Shown here: one piece after another, positions 13,729 through 21,526 of the stretch
How positions within the stretch are numbered: the first letter of the stretch is position 1
Layout: every line of letters begins with the position of its first letter
Origin: Firm-04 sp045600205
GTDB lineage: Bacteria; Bacillota; Clostridia; Oscillospirales; Ruminococcaceae
Direction: 5' to 3'
Length of the DNA stretch: 31,315 nucleotides
Assembly (NCBI GenBank): GCA_045600205.1
Contig: JAZRXM010000002.1
Location: 1 to 31,315, forward strand
Program-made: the position numbers and the translations under genes
The notes under the pieces: generated by a model
Database searches by the model: none
Told to the model about the DNA's origin: nothing
The model's input: only the letters and a program-made list of their open reading frames with translations

Positions 13729-16251
13729 TTATGCAGTGACGATGCTGTTTGCCTGCTGCAAATTCAAAAGTTCTACAGCCTGCTCGCGCATCTTATATTT
13801 CAGAATTTTTCCTGCTGCATTCATCGGGAATTCCTCAACGAAAACAACATATCTAGGCGTTTTGCATTTATCCATATGGTCTTTGACATATTGCTTGAGG
13901 CTTTCCTCTGTGCAAGTTGCGCCCTCGTTACGGATCACGCAAGCCATCACTTCCTCGCCGTAGTCCTTATCAGGCACACCAATAACCTGTACATCGCGGA
14001 CTTCGGGATGTGTGTAGAGAAAATCTTCAATTTCTTTCGGATAAATGTTTTCGCCGCCGCGAATGATCATATCCTTGATTCTGCCCGTAATCTTAAAGTT
14101 TCCATCAGGAAGTCTGCGTGCAAGGTCGCCCGAGTGCAGCCAACCATCGCTATCAATTGCAGCTGCGGTCGCCTCCGGCATTTTGTAGTAACCCTTCATG
14201 ATGTTGTATCCGCGGGCGCAGAATTCGCCGTCAACGTTATCGCCGACTTCCTCACCGGTCTCAGGATCAACGATTTTGCATTCCACGCCGAAAATCGGAC
14301 CGCCAACGGTATTGACACGCGTTTCAATGGAATCAGTTGTCTTGCTCATGGTCGTTGCAGGCGACGCCTCCGTCTGACCATATGTGATACAGATTTCAGG
14401 CATATGCATCCGCTCAATGACTTCTTCCATGGTCTTGATCGGACAGGGAGAACCGGCCATGATACCGGTACGCATATAGGAAAAGTCAGTTTTCTCAAAG
14501 TTTTCATGACCAAGCATCGCAATGAACATGGTTGGAACGCCATGGAAACAGGTAATTTTTTCGCGATTGATGCAATCCAGTCCCTTACGCGGCGAGAAAG
14601 CCGTGATCGGAGACATCGTAACGCCATGCGTGACAGATGCGGTCATTGCCAGTACCATACCGAAGCAGTGGAACATCGGCACTTGAATCATCATGCGGTC
14701 TGCGGTAGAAAGATCCATACAGTCGCCGATTGCCTTACCGTTGTTGACAACATTATAATGCGTCAGCATAACACCCTTGGGGAAACCAGTGGTACCCGAA
14801 GTGTACTGCATATTCGCAACATCGTCCTTTTTGATGGCGCGGCGGCGTTTTTCGACCTCAGAAAGCGGCACCTGATCGTGCATCGCGACAGCCTCATCCC
14901 ACGAATAGCAGCCCTTCTGCTTACTTTCAATGGTAATGATATTGCGCAGATACGGGAATTTCTTAGAGTTGAGCTTGCCCGGTTCACAGGAATCCAGTTC
15001 GGGGCAGAGTGTCTGCATAATTTCCACGTAATTCGTGCCCTTATAGCCGTCAATCATGACAAGCGTATGGGTATCGGACTGTTTGAGCAGATATTCCGTT
15101 TCGTGAATTTTATTGCCGGTATTCACAGTAACAAGTACCGCACCAATTTTCGTGGTTGCCCAGAAAGTGATATACCACGCAGGTACGTTTGTTGCCCAAA
15201 TTGCAACATGATCGCCCTTGCCAACGCCCATCGCAATCAACGAGCGTGCAAACGTATCGACATCATCGCGGAATTGCGGGTAAGTACGGGTATAATCGAG
15301 TTCCGTGTAACGGAAAGCATACTGATTCGGGAAAGACTCACAAACGCGGTCGAGGATATCAGGAAATGTATAGGAAAGCAGACGCTCTTTCGGCCAGATA
15401 TAATTGCCTGTGCCGCGATTGTTGACCTGAAGCGGGTGCTTGTGAGTACGGCGGTATTTCTGCATATAGTCCGCAAATGCAGGGAAAACAATTGCAGCAT
15501 CCGAAAGGGACGGCATCCAACGTTTGACCCATTCCAAAGATACAAAGCCGTTATAATTGATGCTTTCCAGTGCAGACATCATTGCGTCCAGCGGCATATC
15601 ACCGCTTCCCATCATTTCATAGACCAGTTTGCCGTCACGCACAGCACTGTCCTTGGTATGCACAAATTTGATATAGCTGCCAAGGTTGCTGACCGTTTCC
15701 TGCGGTGTTTCTCCTCCATAACGATACGGATGATGCATATCCCAAAGGGCAGCCACACGACAATGCCCCACCTGGTCAAGCAATGCTTTCAGACGCTTCG
15801 TATCACTGTAAACGCCATTGGTTTCCACCAACAACGTGACATCGTGCTGTTCAGCATCAGGAATCAAAGAAGTCAGGATCTGCGCGATATAATCATCGTC
15901 CACATTCGGAGAAGGCTCAGGATTGCGGTCACCGAGAATACGAATATAGGTTGCACCAACTGCTTTTGCCAGTTCCATGCAGCCGAGCAGTTCCGCGCGG
16001 GTTTGTGTCTCGTTTTCCTTTTCGTTCAGGCAACAGTTCGAACTGATGCACGGAATCGTAAGATGCAGAGAATCCAGCTTGGCAACGGTTTTCGAAAGCT
16101 GAGCATCCGAAAAAGGCTTGCTGCGAAACGGGTCGGCGGGAATGCCGAGAGAACGCAGTTCAATGCCGTCGAAGCCGAGGTCCTTTGCCATGGAATACAC
16201 ATCAGACCACTCAAAATCAGGGCAGCCGAGTGTGGAAAAACAGATTTTCAT
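13729..16251 (-). CDS. Fusion protein: xylose-isomerase-like TIM barrel + AMP-forming acyl-CoA synthetase
   Basis: 840 residues with two complete enzymes in one frame. Residues 1-265 form a sugar-phosphate isomerase/epimerase-type TIM barrel; the usual metal ligands are visible as E143 (LVETNG), D171 (LWDMHHP), H198 (FVHTKD) and E240 (SLEWVKRW). Residues 280-840 form an acyl-CoA synthetase: YTSGTTG-FPKG (483-493), ITYGQTEASP, WLHSGDLA, GRIKDMIIRGGENIYP and the adenylation lysine K815 (AAGK). It resembles medium/short-chain fatty-acid CoA ligases: acid + ATP + CoA to acyl-CoA + AMP. The barrel substrate is unknown. The fusion is unusual and not explained by a frame error, since the linker reads through cleanly. 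It lies 62 nt after the second synthetase and ends in a terminator; AGAGAGGAT precedes the start. Confidence 0.9.
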   Translation of the reverse strand: MKICFSTLGCPDFEWSDVYSMAKDLGFDGIELRSLGIPADPFRSKPFSDAQLSKTVAKLDSLHLTIPCISSNCCLNEKENETQTRAELLGCMELAKAVGATYIRILGDRNPEPSPNVDDDYIAQILTSLIPDAEQHDVTLLVETNGVYSDTKRLKALLDQVGHCRVAALWDMHHPYRYGGETPQETVSNLGSYIKFVHTKDSAVRDGKLVYEMMGSGDMPLDAMMSALESINYNGFVSLEWVKRWMPSLSDAAIVFPAFADYMQKYRRTHKHPLQVNNRGTGNYIWPKERLLSYTFPDILDRVCESFPNQYAFRYTELDYTRTYPQFRDDVDTFARSLIAMGVGKGDHVAIWATNVPAWYITFWATTKIGAVLVTVNTGNKIHETEYLLKQSDTHTLVMIDGYKGTNYVEIMQTLCPELDSCEPGKLNSKKFPYLRNIITIESKQKGCYSWDEAVAMHDQVPLSEVEKRRRAIKKDDVANMQYTSGTTGFPKGVMLTHYNVVNNGKAIGDCMDLSTADRMMIQVPMFHCFGMVLAMTASVTHGVTMSPITAFSPRKGLDCINREKITCFHGVPTMFIAMLGHENFEKTDFSYMRTGIMAGSPCPIKTMEEVIERMHMPEICITYGQTEASPATTMSKTTDSIETRVNTVGGPIFGVECKIVDPETGEEVGDNVDGEFCARGYNIMKGYYKMPEATAAAIDSDGWLHSGDLARRLPDGNFKITGRIKDMIIRGGENIYPKEIEDFLYTHPEVRDVQVIGVPDKDYGEEVMACVIRNEGATCTEESLKQYVKDHMDKCKTPRYVVFVEEFPMNAAGKILKYKMREQAVELLNLQQANSIVTA

Positions 16252-16313
16252 GGAGTTTCATCCTCTCTTGAATTTGCGCAGTGAGGTTATGGAATCATCG
16301 CAGATATGCGATT

Positions 16314-17978
16314 TTATTTTTCATCATTGTGGCGGATCTCCGCACGCTTGATTTTTCCGCCGAGGGTCTTAGGCAATTCAGCCACGTATTCGATCACACG
16401 CGGATATTTGTAAGGCGCAGTAGCCTTTTTGACATGATCCTGAAGTTCTTTTGTCAATTCAGGAGAAGGCGTATAGCCTGCTGCCAGCACAACCGTTGCC
16501 TTAACAACCTGACCGCGAATCGGGTCCGGTGCGCCTGTGATTGCAGATTCCACAACAGCCGGATGCGTCAGGAGCGCACTTTCAACCTCAAACGGTCCGA
16601 TACGGTAACCGGAACATTTGATGACATCGTCATTTCTGCCGACAAACCAGTAGTAGCCCTTCGAATCGCGCCAAGCAACGTCACAGGTATCATAATTCTT
16701 TCCGCCGAGGACGTTTTCGGTCATTTCCGGATTCTTATAATAACCCGTAAACAATCCCGTCGGATGATATTTGTCAATGTCACAGATCATGATGCTGCCT
16801 TCTTCGCCGTCATCGGCATCGGTGCCGTCCGCACGCAGCAGATGAATGTTATAAAGCGGCGAAGGTTTGCCCATAGAACCGGGTTTCGGGTCGATCCATG
16901 GGAAGTTTGCAAGCAAAACAGTACCCTCTGTCTGACCAAAACCTTCGCGCATTTTCTTGCCGGTCAGCTCATAGATTCGATTAAACACTTCAGGATTGAG
17001 CGGCTCACCTGCGTTACAGAAATTCTGCACACTTGACAAATCATACTGCGTCATATCTTCCTGCAACATGAAGCGGTACATGGTCGGCGGCGCACAAAAT
17101 GTTGTGATTTTGTAGTCGCTGACGACTTTCAGAATATTCTTCGCGTTGAATTTGCCGATAAAGTCATAGCAGAAAATGACCGCACCACAGATCCACTGTC
17201 CGTAGATTCTGCCCCAGCCGAATTTTGCCCAGCCGGAATCGGAAATGGACATATGCAGCTTATTTTCCTGCACCTGATGCCAATATTTTGCCGTTACGAT
17301 ATGACCCAGCGGATGCGAATAGTCATGGCAAACCATTTTCGGCATACCGGTGGAGCCGGAAGTAAAGTAAATCAGCATCGTATCGGTGGTTTTGGTTGCT
17401 TCCGCACCTGTCGGACGCGCAAAAGTATCGGGATATTTGGCGATCTCATCTTCAAAAAAGTCCCAACCCTCACGCGGAGATGCAACTGCGATCTTCTTGC
17501 GAAGCGTAGCGATCTGCGGAGCAGCAGCGTCAATCTGACCGCGGATATAGTCGTCATCGCAGGCAATAATTGCGGAAATACCAGCCATATTGCCGCGGTA
17601 TTCGATATCATGCGTGGTAAACAGCAAGTTACCGGGAATCAGGATCACGCCCATTTTGTGCAGTGCAGTGGCGACCACCCAGTATTCCCAACGACGGCGC
17701 AGAATCAGCAGCACAACATCGCCTTTTTTCAGACCGATGCTCTTGAAATAGTTGCAGGTTTGATTGGAAAGCTTCGAAATATCCGTAAATGTGAAGGTTT
17801 TCTCCTCCATATCCTTGGAAAGCCATACAAGTGCCTTTTTATCAGGCTCCTGCTTTGCCCATTCATCGACGATATCAAAGCCGAAATTGAAATTGTCAGG
17901 GACATTCACGCGATAGTTCTCTTTGAAATCTTCGTAGGAATCGAACTCGATGCGGGGCAGATAACGGTCTAGCAGCAT
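16314..17978 (-). CDS. AMP-forming acyl-CoA synthetase, medium/short-chain (ACSM-like)
   Basis: 554 residues, full length for the ACSM/acetyl-CoA-synthetase-like group. Motifs: FTSGSTGMPK (205-214), SDSGWAKFGWG, GFGQTE, the GYRIGPFEVESALL hinge region, and the C-terminal lysine K542 (LGGKIKRAEIR) needed for adenylation. Such enzymes make acyl-CoA from free acids such as butyrate, isobutyrate, isovalerate or longer; specificity cannot be read from sequence. AAAGGAG precedes ATG 17978. It is the middle gene of the operon XRE-cupin, synthetase, fused synthetase, 47 nt after the regulator. Two different synthetases in one operon suggest two acids or a substrate range. Given the Leu/Val attenuator upstream, branched-chain volatile fatty acids are my preferred substrates (inference). 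Confidence 0.92.
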   Translation of the reverse strand: MLLDRYLPRIEFDSYEDFKENYRVNVPDNFNFGFDIVDEWAKQEPDKKALVWLSKDMEEKTFTFTDISKLSNQTCNYFKSIGLKKGDVVLLILRRRWEYWVVATALHKMGVILIPGNLLFTTHDIEYRGNMAGISAIIACDDDYIRGQIDAAAPQIATLRKKIAVASPREGWDFFEDEIAKYPDTFARPTGAEATKTTDTMLIYFTSGSTGMPKMVCHDYSHPLGHIVTAKYWHQVQENKLHMSISDSGWAKFGWGRIYGQWICGAVIFCYDFIGKFNAKNILKVVSDYKITTFCAPPTMYRFMLQEDMTQYDLSSVQNFCNAGEPLNPEVFNRIYELTGKKMREGFGQTEGTVLLANFPWIDPKPGSMGKPSPLYNIHLLRADGTDADDGEEGSIMICDIDKYHPTGLFTGYYKNPEMTENVLGGKNYDTCDVAWRDSKGYYWFVGRNDDVIKCSGYRIGPFEVESALLTHPAVVESAITGAPDPIRGQVVKATVVLAAGYTPSPELTKELQDHVKKATAPYKYPRVIEYVAELPKTLGGKIKRAEIRHNDEK

Positions 17979-18025
17979 GATGATTTAACTCCTTTATTTT
18001 TACGCATATGCGCAGAAAAAATACA

Positions 18026-18571
18026 TTACTCAGCAATCATGGTCAGGAAACGGGCCTTAGAATCGCCGGCGCATCTCTGACCATGCGGATGCGTCGGGTC
18101 AAAGTAGATGGAATCGCCCTCATTCAAGACAATTTCCTCATCCTCAAAAACAACGGCGACGCTGCCTTTCAGCACGAGGTTGAACTCCTGACCCGTATGT
18201 GTGACAAGGTCAGCGGGCTTATCGGACGGTTCCAGCGTAACAAGCAACGGCTGCATGACCTTATCCGCAAAACGGAATGCGAGATCCTTGAATCGGTAGC
18301 CGTCATAGCGGGAAATACTTCTGCCCTTGCCTCTGCGGACAATCTGATAGGTGTCAATGCGGCTCGGTTCACCCGTTACGAGTTCGTTGAAATCAACATG
18401 AAATTTATTTGCAATTTCGTAGATCACACTGATCGGGAAGTCGCCGTTTTCCTCAAATCCGGCATAAACATCAGGCTCGATACCGAGTTCTTTGGCAAGT
18501 CCCTCCTGCGTGTAATCGCATACCTCACGCAGTTCACGGATACGTGCAGCAATTTCGTTGATATTCTTCAT
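18026..18571 (-). CDS. XRE-family regulator with C-terminal cupin sensor domain
   Basis: 181 residues from ATG 18571, chosen for the AAAGGAGG site 7 nt upstream; the open frame runs further to 18685 but through the attenuator stem. The N-terminal helix-turn-helix (about 5-62) reads IRELREVCDYTQEGLAKELGI ... YAGFEENGDFPISVIYEIANKF. The C-terminal cupin (about 105-178) has HTGQEFNLVLKGSV, EGDSIYFDPTHPHGQR: a beta barrel that binds a small ligand. Cupin-XRE proteins are common local regulators of acyl-CoA and amine metabolism genes. As first gene of the operon it probably binds the palindrome over its own promoter and senses an acid or acyl-CoA (inference). Confidence 0.9.
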   Translation of the reverse strand: MKNINEIAARIRELREVCDYTQEGLAKELGIEPDVYAGFEENGDFPISVIYEIANKFHVDFNELVTGEPSRIDTYQIVRRGKGRSISRYDGYRFKDLAFRFADKVMQPLLVTLEPSDKPADLVTHTGQEFNLVLKGSVAVVFEDEEIVLNEGDSIYFDPTHPHGQRCAGDSKARFLTMIAE

Positions 18572-18597
18572 ACAAATCCTCCTTTTCCCACGGAAAC

Positions 18598-18632
18598 AAA
18601 AAACGGTGAAAAGCCGTTGCCTCTCACCGTTG
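18598..18632 (-). terminator. Attenuator terminator in the leader of the acyl-CoA synthetase operon
   Basis: Minus strand: AACGGTGAGAGGC (18631-18619), loop AACG (18618-18615), GCTTTTCACCGTT (18614-18602), then a run of U (to 18598). This is a 13-bp stem with two G-U pairs and a tetraloop, located between promoter and first gene, 27 nt before the regulator start codon. Its 5' arm can instead pair with 18685-18694 (GCCTCT plus GTTG on the RNA, with a 4-nt bulge), giving an antiterminator. Confidence 0.85.
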
Positions 18633-18684
18633 CTTTGCATATTTACGCGATTTTCCGTCATTCTTCGCAATCGCTCGTGCATCA

Positions 18685-18715
18685 CAACAGAGGCTTATGG
18701 AACAAGCACCATAAG
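18685..18715 (-). promoter_or_regulatory. Attenuator pause hairpin (1:2) and antiterminator strand
   Basis: On the RNA, CTTATGG (18715-18709, within the last leader-peptide codons) pairs with CCATAAG (18700-18694). The adjoining GCCTCTGTTG (18694-18685) pairs with the 5' arm of the terminator (18632-18619). The first pairing shares its end with the second strand, so 1:2 and 2:3 compete, as in classical amino-acid attenuators. Confidence 0.6.
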
Positions 18716-18751
18716 TCGAAGGACCAGCACAAGCGAAAATACGAAATTCAT
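18695..18751 (-). CDS. Candidate Leu/Val-rich leader peptide, 18 residues
   Basis: ATG at 18751 with AAAGGA 11 nt upstream, encoding MNFVFSLVLVLRLMVLVP and ending TAA at 18697-18695. Ten of 18 residues are Leu or Val. The stop lies 63 nt before the terminator stem, and the last codons form the first arm of the pause hairpin. In this position it is best read as a leader peptide whose translation senses charged leucyl- and valyl-tRNA. The ribosome site spacing is slightly long, which is the weakest point. A seven-codon ORF starting at about 18774 overlaps its start (ATGA). Confidence 0.55.
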   Translation of the reverse strand: MNFVFSLVLVLRLMVLVP

Positions 18752-18792
18752 GCGGAAATCGTTCCTTTCATCAGAATTCAGGTTCAAAATTT

Positions 18793-18825
18793 ATTATACC
18801 ACCTTGACAGAAATTTGTCAAGGTG
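18793..18825 (-). promoter_or_regulatory. Promoter with palindromic operator for the acyl-CoA synthetase operon
   Basis: Minus strand TTGACA (18821-18816), 17-nt spacer, TATAAT (18798-18793): perfect consensus. A perfect palindrome CACCTTGACA-N6-TGTCAAGGTG (18800-18825) covers the -35 and most of the spacer, ending at the -10. A protein bound there would block RNA polymerase. The first gene is an XRE-cupin regulator, so autoregulation is the simplest reading. Confidence 0.8.
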
Positions 18826-18899
18826 ATACGGAATTCTCCTGTAAATTTAAGCGTTTTGCACAGTTTCCCGTTAAGAGCGGTGCATTTCAATCACGCAGT

Positions 18900-19835
18900 T
18901 CAGTCATTGAAGCCGATGATGCCTGACTGATACATCGAAAGCAGGAAGTACATACGCATCTTATCACGGTATTCAGGCTTGACCATATAGTAGATATAGC
19001 ATTCCACCACATTGATCGGCAATGCAGAACGTCCTTCAATCTTGAAATTAGAAAATCCCATCGGCACATATTTTTCGTAAATATCCTGCGGTGTTACGTG
19101 CGTGCTGAATTCAGTGGTATCGTAAATCATTCTGCCCATATGCGGACATTCAAACTGCTCAGTCAGCTTATAAGGCTTGTAGGGACCCTCTTTTTTCAGA
19201 TGCTCCACATAGCCGATCTGGGTTCTTGCAAGATACGCATAATGGTCACCTCTGCGTTTGCAGTCAGGCGCACAAACAGGGTTCACAAGGATCTCAACGC
19301 GTTCCTTGTGCGGTAGTTTTTCAAGCATTTCCCAATTGTTGTTCCAGTTGTAATCCAGCACAACCAGAGTGTAATCCTTTTCCAGTTCCTCGCAGAGCAA
19401 ATCAAAATCACGGATCTGCTTACAAGTAGAAGATACGATGCGATAATTCGGATAGCAGTCGCGGATATAAGCCTCAAGAAGCGGTGAAACCACAATCACT
19501 GCATTGAGTCTGTCCGAACGGTCTGCAATTCTCAGACAATTATTGCAGTGTTCGTCCAGCAAATGCTCATCCTTGATCAGCGGATTCGTAAAAGTATAGC
19601 GTAAAGAAACGCCCATACCATTGATTTCTTTCACAACACGCTGCATTTCCTTGACAGGAAAAATCTCGCCGATCGTTCTGCCGCCATTCCAGATTGCAGG
19701 CGGAAAAACGCCGTACATGGAATCCACGCGCACGCCCTCATAAAATGCCTCGGGATAGCGATCCATCAGTCCAAGCAAAGTGCGGTTGAGATTATAGTGA
19801 TGTGTAAAACCCGGAATATGAAAATTGATTGCCAT
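18900..19835 (-). CDS. U32-like TIM-barrel protein of unknown function
   Basis: 311 residues, no signal or membrane helix. I infer a distant U32-family (UbiU/UbiV, RlhA-like) protein from the repeated barrel pattern, for example AVIVVSPLLEAYI, YRIVSSTCKQIRD, LVVLDYNWNN, VEILVNPVCAPDC, and especially FSNFKIEGR near the C-terminus, which equals the LKIEGR motif of the U32 protein at 1912-4023. Cysteines at CNNC (about 97-100), VCAPDC and ECPHMG could hold an iron-sulfur cluster as in that family. The typical U32 signature itself is not intact, so the assignment is tentative. The ribosome site GGGGAGGA is strong. It is third in an operon after DUF2156 and YkgJ-like genes. Confidence 0.65.
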   Translation of the reverse strand: MAINFHIPGFTHHYNLNRTLLGLMDRYPEAFYEGVRVDSMYGVFPPAIWNGGRTIGEIFPVKEMQRVVKEINGMGVSLRYTFTNPLIKDEHLLDEHCNNCLRIADRSDRLNAVIVVSPLLEAYIRDCYPNYRIVSSTCKQIRDFDLLCEELEKDYTLVVLDYNWNNNWEMLEKLPHKERVEILVNPVCAPDCKRRGDHYAYLARTQIGYVEHLKKEGPYKPYKLTEQFECPHMGRMIYDTTEFSTHVTPQDIYEKYVPMGFSNFKIEGRSALPINVVECYIYYMVKPEYRDKMRMYFLLSMYQSGIIGFND

Positions 19836-19895
19836 TTGAAAATCCTCCCCTTTTCTATCAAAAAATCAGTCGGTACACTGATTATTTGCTCTGAA

Positions 19896-20357
19896 TCACA
19901 GTTTTTCCAAGATGCGGTACTTCGGATGCAGCGGTAAAACCATGCTTTCATCCTTGTTGATTTCTGCAAGGATCCGTGCTTTTAATCCATTCTCCAAGAG
20001 CTGTATCAGCGCAGGGATTTTGGAGTCAGACATTCCGTCACACCCCTGATAAAGTGTGAGAAAACGATTTCCCTGCTCATCTTTCATCACACGCAAAGGC
20101 CAAATACTGCACGCAAACGGTTTTTCTTCCGCCGGAAGCGTACAGCCGCTTTTCGGATCAAGAAACGGACATGGCTGAATTCCGTTCCCTTTTGGAAGCG
20201 GAAAGCGATATCTGTCACCGATTTGCGTCATTTCCATGTCAGTGCGCTTGACGGTTGCTGCTGAAAAAGTCGGGAGTTCCCATGCGCTTTCTTCTTCGAA
20301 AACGCAGCAGTTCTGACATTTTGCGCAGGTATCAGGTGATAATACAGATTTCAGCAT
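19896..20357 (-). CDS. YkgJ-type cysteine-cluster protein
   Basis: 153 residues. Cysteines lie in the pattern CAKCQNCC near the N-terminus (about 11-18), CPFLDPKSGC (about 63-72) and ACSIWP (about 81-87), matching the zinc/iron-chelating YkgJ/Fli-B-type domain. The family binds metal, possibly an iron-sulfur cluster, but its reaction is not established. The ribosome site AAGGAG spans the end of the preceding DUF2156 gene, whose stop is only 3 nt from this ATG, so the two are translationally coupled. Linked in one operon to a putative Fe-S U32-like protein, which may be a partner (inference). Confidence 0.82.
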   Translation of the reverse strand: MLKSVLSPDTCAKCQNCCVFEEESAWELPTFSAATVKRTDMEMTQIGDRYRFPLPKGNGIQPCPFLDPKSGCTLPAEEKPFACSIWPLRVMKDEQGNRFLTLYQGCDGMSDSKIPALIQLLENGLKARILAEINKDESMVLPLHPKYRILEKL

Positions 20358-20360
20358 AGA

Positions 20361-21263
20361 TTACTCCTTTTCGATCCACTCCGCAAAGTACTTTTCCTGC
20401 GTCAGATCAGGATGATATGATGCCTTTGAAGTACGCATTCCGACTTCACCGAGGTCCTCTTCGCGGTTAATGTAAAGCGCATTGGGCAGACATTTCGCCA
20501 TTTCGTTGGCAACCACAGGCCATGCGTGCGGATATCCCGCAATTACCTTCTCAAAATGAATGTCCGCAATACCCTCTGATATTTCAGATACAATTGTCAT
20601 ACCGATCGGCTTTTCGTCCGCATAGAGCAACAAACCGGATAATCCAAGCTCTGCAAAATGCTGTGCTGCCTCTTGAATACACGCAAATTCGCCCTGCAAA
20701 GATGGATCCAAAGGATTCTCCCGTGCCATGAGCCAGTCTTTTGCGATCTTCACAGCAAAATCAGCATTTTCAGCAGTAAGCGGTTGGATTGCATATGTCG
20801 GATAATCACGGCGGAATTGAGCGATATGGTTTCGCTTTCCGTGATAGCGGCTGCCTGATAAATTCGCAAGATTATCACGCAGATACAGGTATTCCGTGTA
20901 TCCGTCAGCGGGAAGAAATCGAAATTGCTCAGGATACGCTTCAGAGAGCGCATCGCACATTTCCTTTGTCAACAAGCCCATTTTGAACGGCTGATGCCAT
21001 TCAGCAGCTTTTTCACGCATCAACGGAATATCCCGCAACAAATCAGCTGCACCGAGCGGATAATCGAAACACCCTGCACGTATGCCTTTTCCGTAAAAGC
21101 GGTAAAAAACATCATTTTCAAAAGCAACGTAGGTACTATATTTATGCCGCAGCAGGAAGATGCTTGCGAATGCCGCATCATTTTCCTTTGCACGGCTGAG
21201 TTCTGCCGCGTTCCGAACCGCATCACGGTCCGTAAGGCACGGCGCATGAAACGCAATCGCCAT
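20361..21263 (-). CDS. DUF2156 family protein (GNAT-like, phosphatidylglycerol lysyltransferase C-terminal type)
   Basis: 300 residues, soluble. The fold is that of two GNAT-like halves, as in DUF2156 and in the catalytic part of MprF. Visible are the conserved KRNHIAQFRRDYP stretch (about 143-155), the acyl-acceptor-type GLLLYADEKPIGMTIVSEI (about 208-226), HFEKVIAGYPHAWPVVANEMAK and the terminal YINREEDLGEVGMRTSKASYHP. The membrane part of MprF is absent, so an aminoacyl or other acyl transfer in the cytoplasm is likely, with the substrate unknown. It is first in the operon with the YkgJ-like and U32-like genes, with a good promoter 40 nt upstream but only a moderate ribosome site (AAGGTG). 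Confidence 0.85.
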   Translation of the reverse strand: MAIAFHAPCLTDRDAVRNAAELSRAKENDAAFASIFLLRHKYSTYVAFENDVFYRFYGKGIRAGCFDYPLGAADLLRDIPLMREKAAEWHQPFKMGLLTKEMCDALSEAYPEQFRFLPADGYTEYLYLRDNLANLSGSRYHGKRNHIAQFRRDYPTYAIQPLTAENADFAVKIAKDWLMARENPLDPSLQGEFACIQEAAQHFAELGLSGLLLYADEKPIGMTIVSEISEGIADIHFEKVIAGYPHAWPVVANEMAKCLPNALYINREEDLGEVGMRTSKASYHPDLTQEKYFAEWIEKE

Positions 21264-21301
21264 GTCAAAGATGACACCTTTCTCGATAAATTGCTTTTGT
21301 T

Positions 21302-21331
21302 ATTATACCATGATATGCAGCAATTTGTCAA
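21302..21331 (-). promoter_or_regulatory. Promoter of the DUF2156-YkgJ-U32-like operon
   Basis: Minus strand TTGACA (21331-21326), 18-nt spacer, TATAAT (21307-21302). About 100 bp separate it from the divergent promoter of the GGDEF gene; I see nothing else in that gap. Confidence 0.8.
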
Positions 21332-21435
21332 TCAATTCGCTGTAATTCTCTGAAAACTGTTTTCTGTCCGATACTCATTGCGAAAAGCTTCTTTCTAACC
21401 CGTCAAAATATTGTCAAATAAAAGCTAACTTTTTA

Positions 21436-21464
21436 TTGACAAATAACGAAAATTGTGTTATACT
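21436..21464 (+). promoter_or_regulatory. Promoter of the GGDEF gene
   Basis: TTGACA (21436-21441), 17-nt spacer, TATACT (21459-21464). The leader holds a stem GCTTGAGT/ACTCAGGC (about 21473-21500, one G-U pair) before the AGGAGG ribosome site. It does not match a riboswitch I recognise. Confidence 0.8.
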
Positions 21465-21526
21465 GAATATGAGCTTGAGTTTACACTCCACACTCAGGCT
21501 TATCAGAGAAACAGGAGGCGAATCGT

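Noticed and set aside
13876..16284. 802-codon open frame on the plus strand
   Set aside because: It lies almost wholly antisense to the fused TIM barrel/acyl-CoA synthetase gene, whose motifs are intact. The translation has no recognisable domain and no ribosome site; it is a shadow of codon bias.
18572..18685. Longer XRE-cupin protein starting at 18685
   Set aside because: The extra frame runs through the terminator stem, has no ribosome site, and the translated part does not resemble an XRE N-terminus.
18572..18790. T-box or other known riboswitch in the XRE-cupin leader
   Set aside because: No T-box motif (GGUGGNACCGCG-like), no GEMM, SAM or guanidine core was found; a leader peptide with competing stems explains the region better.
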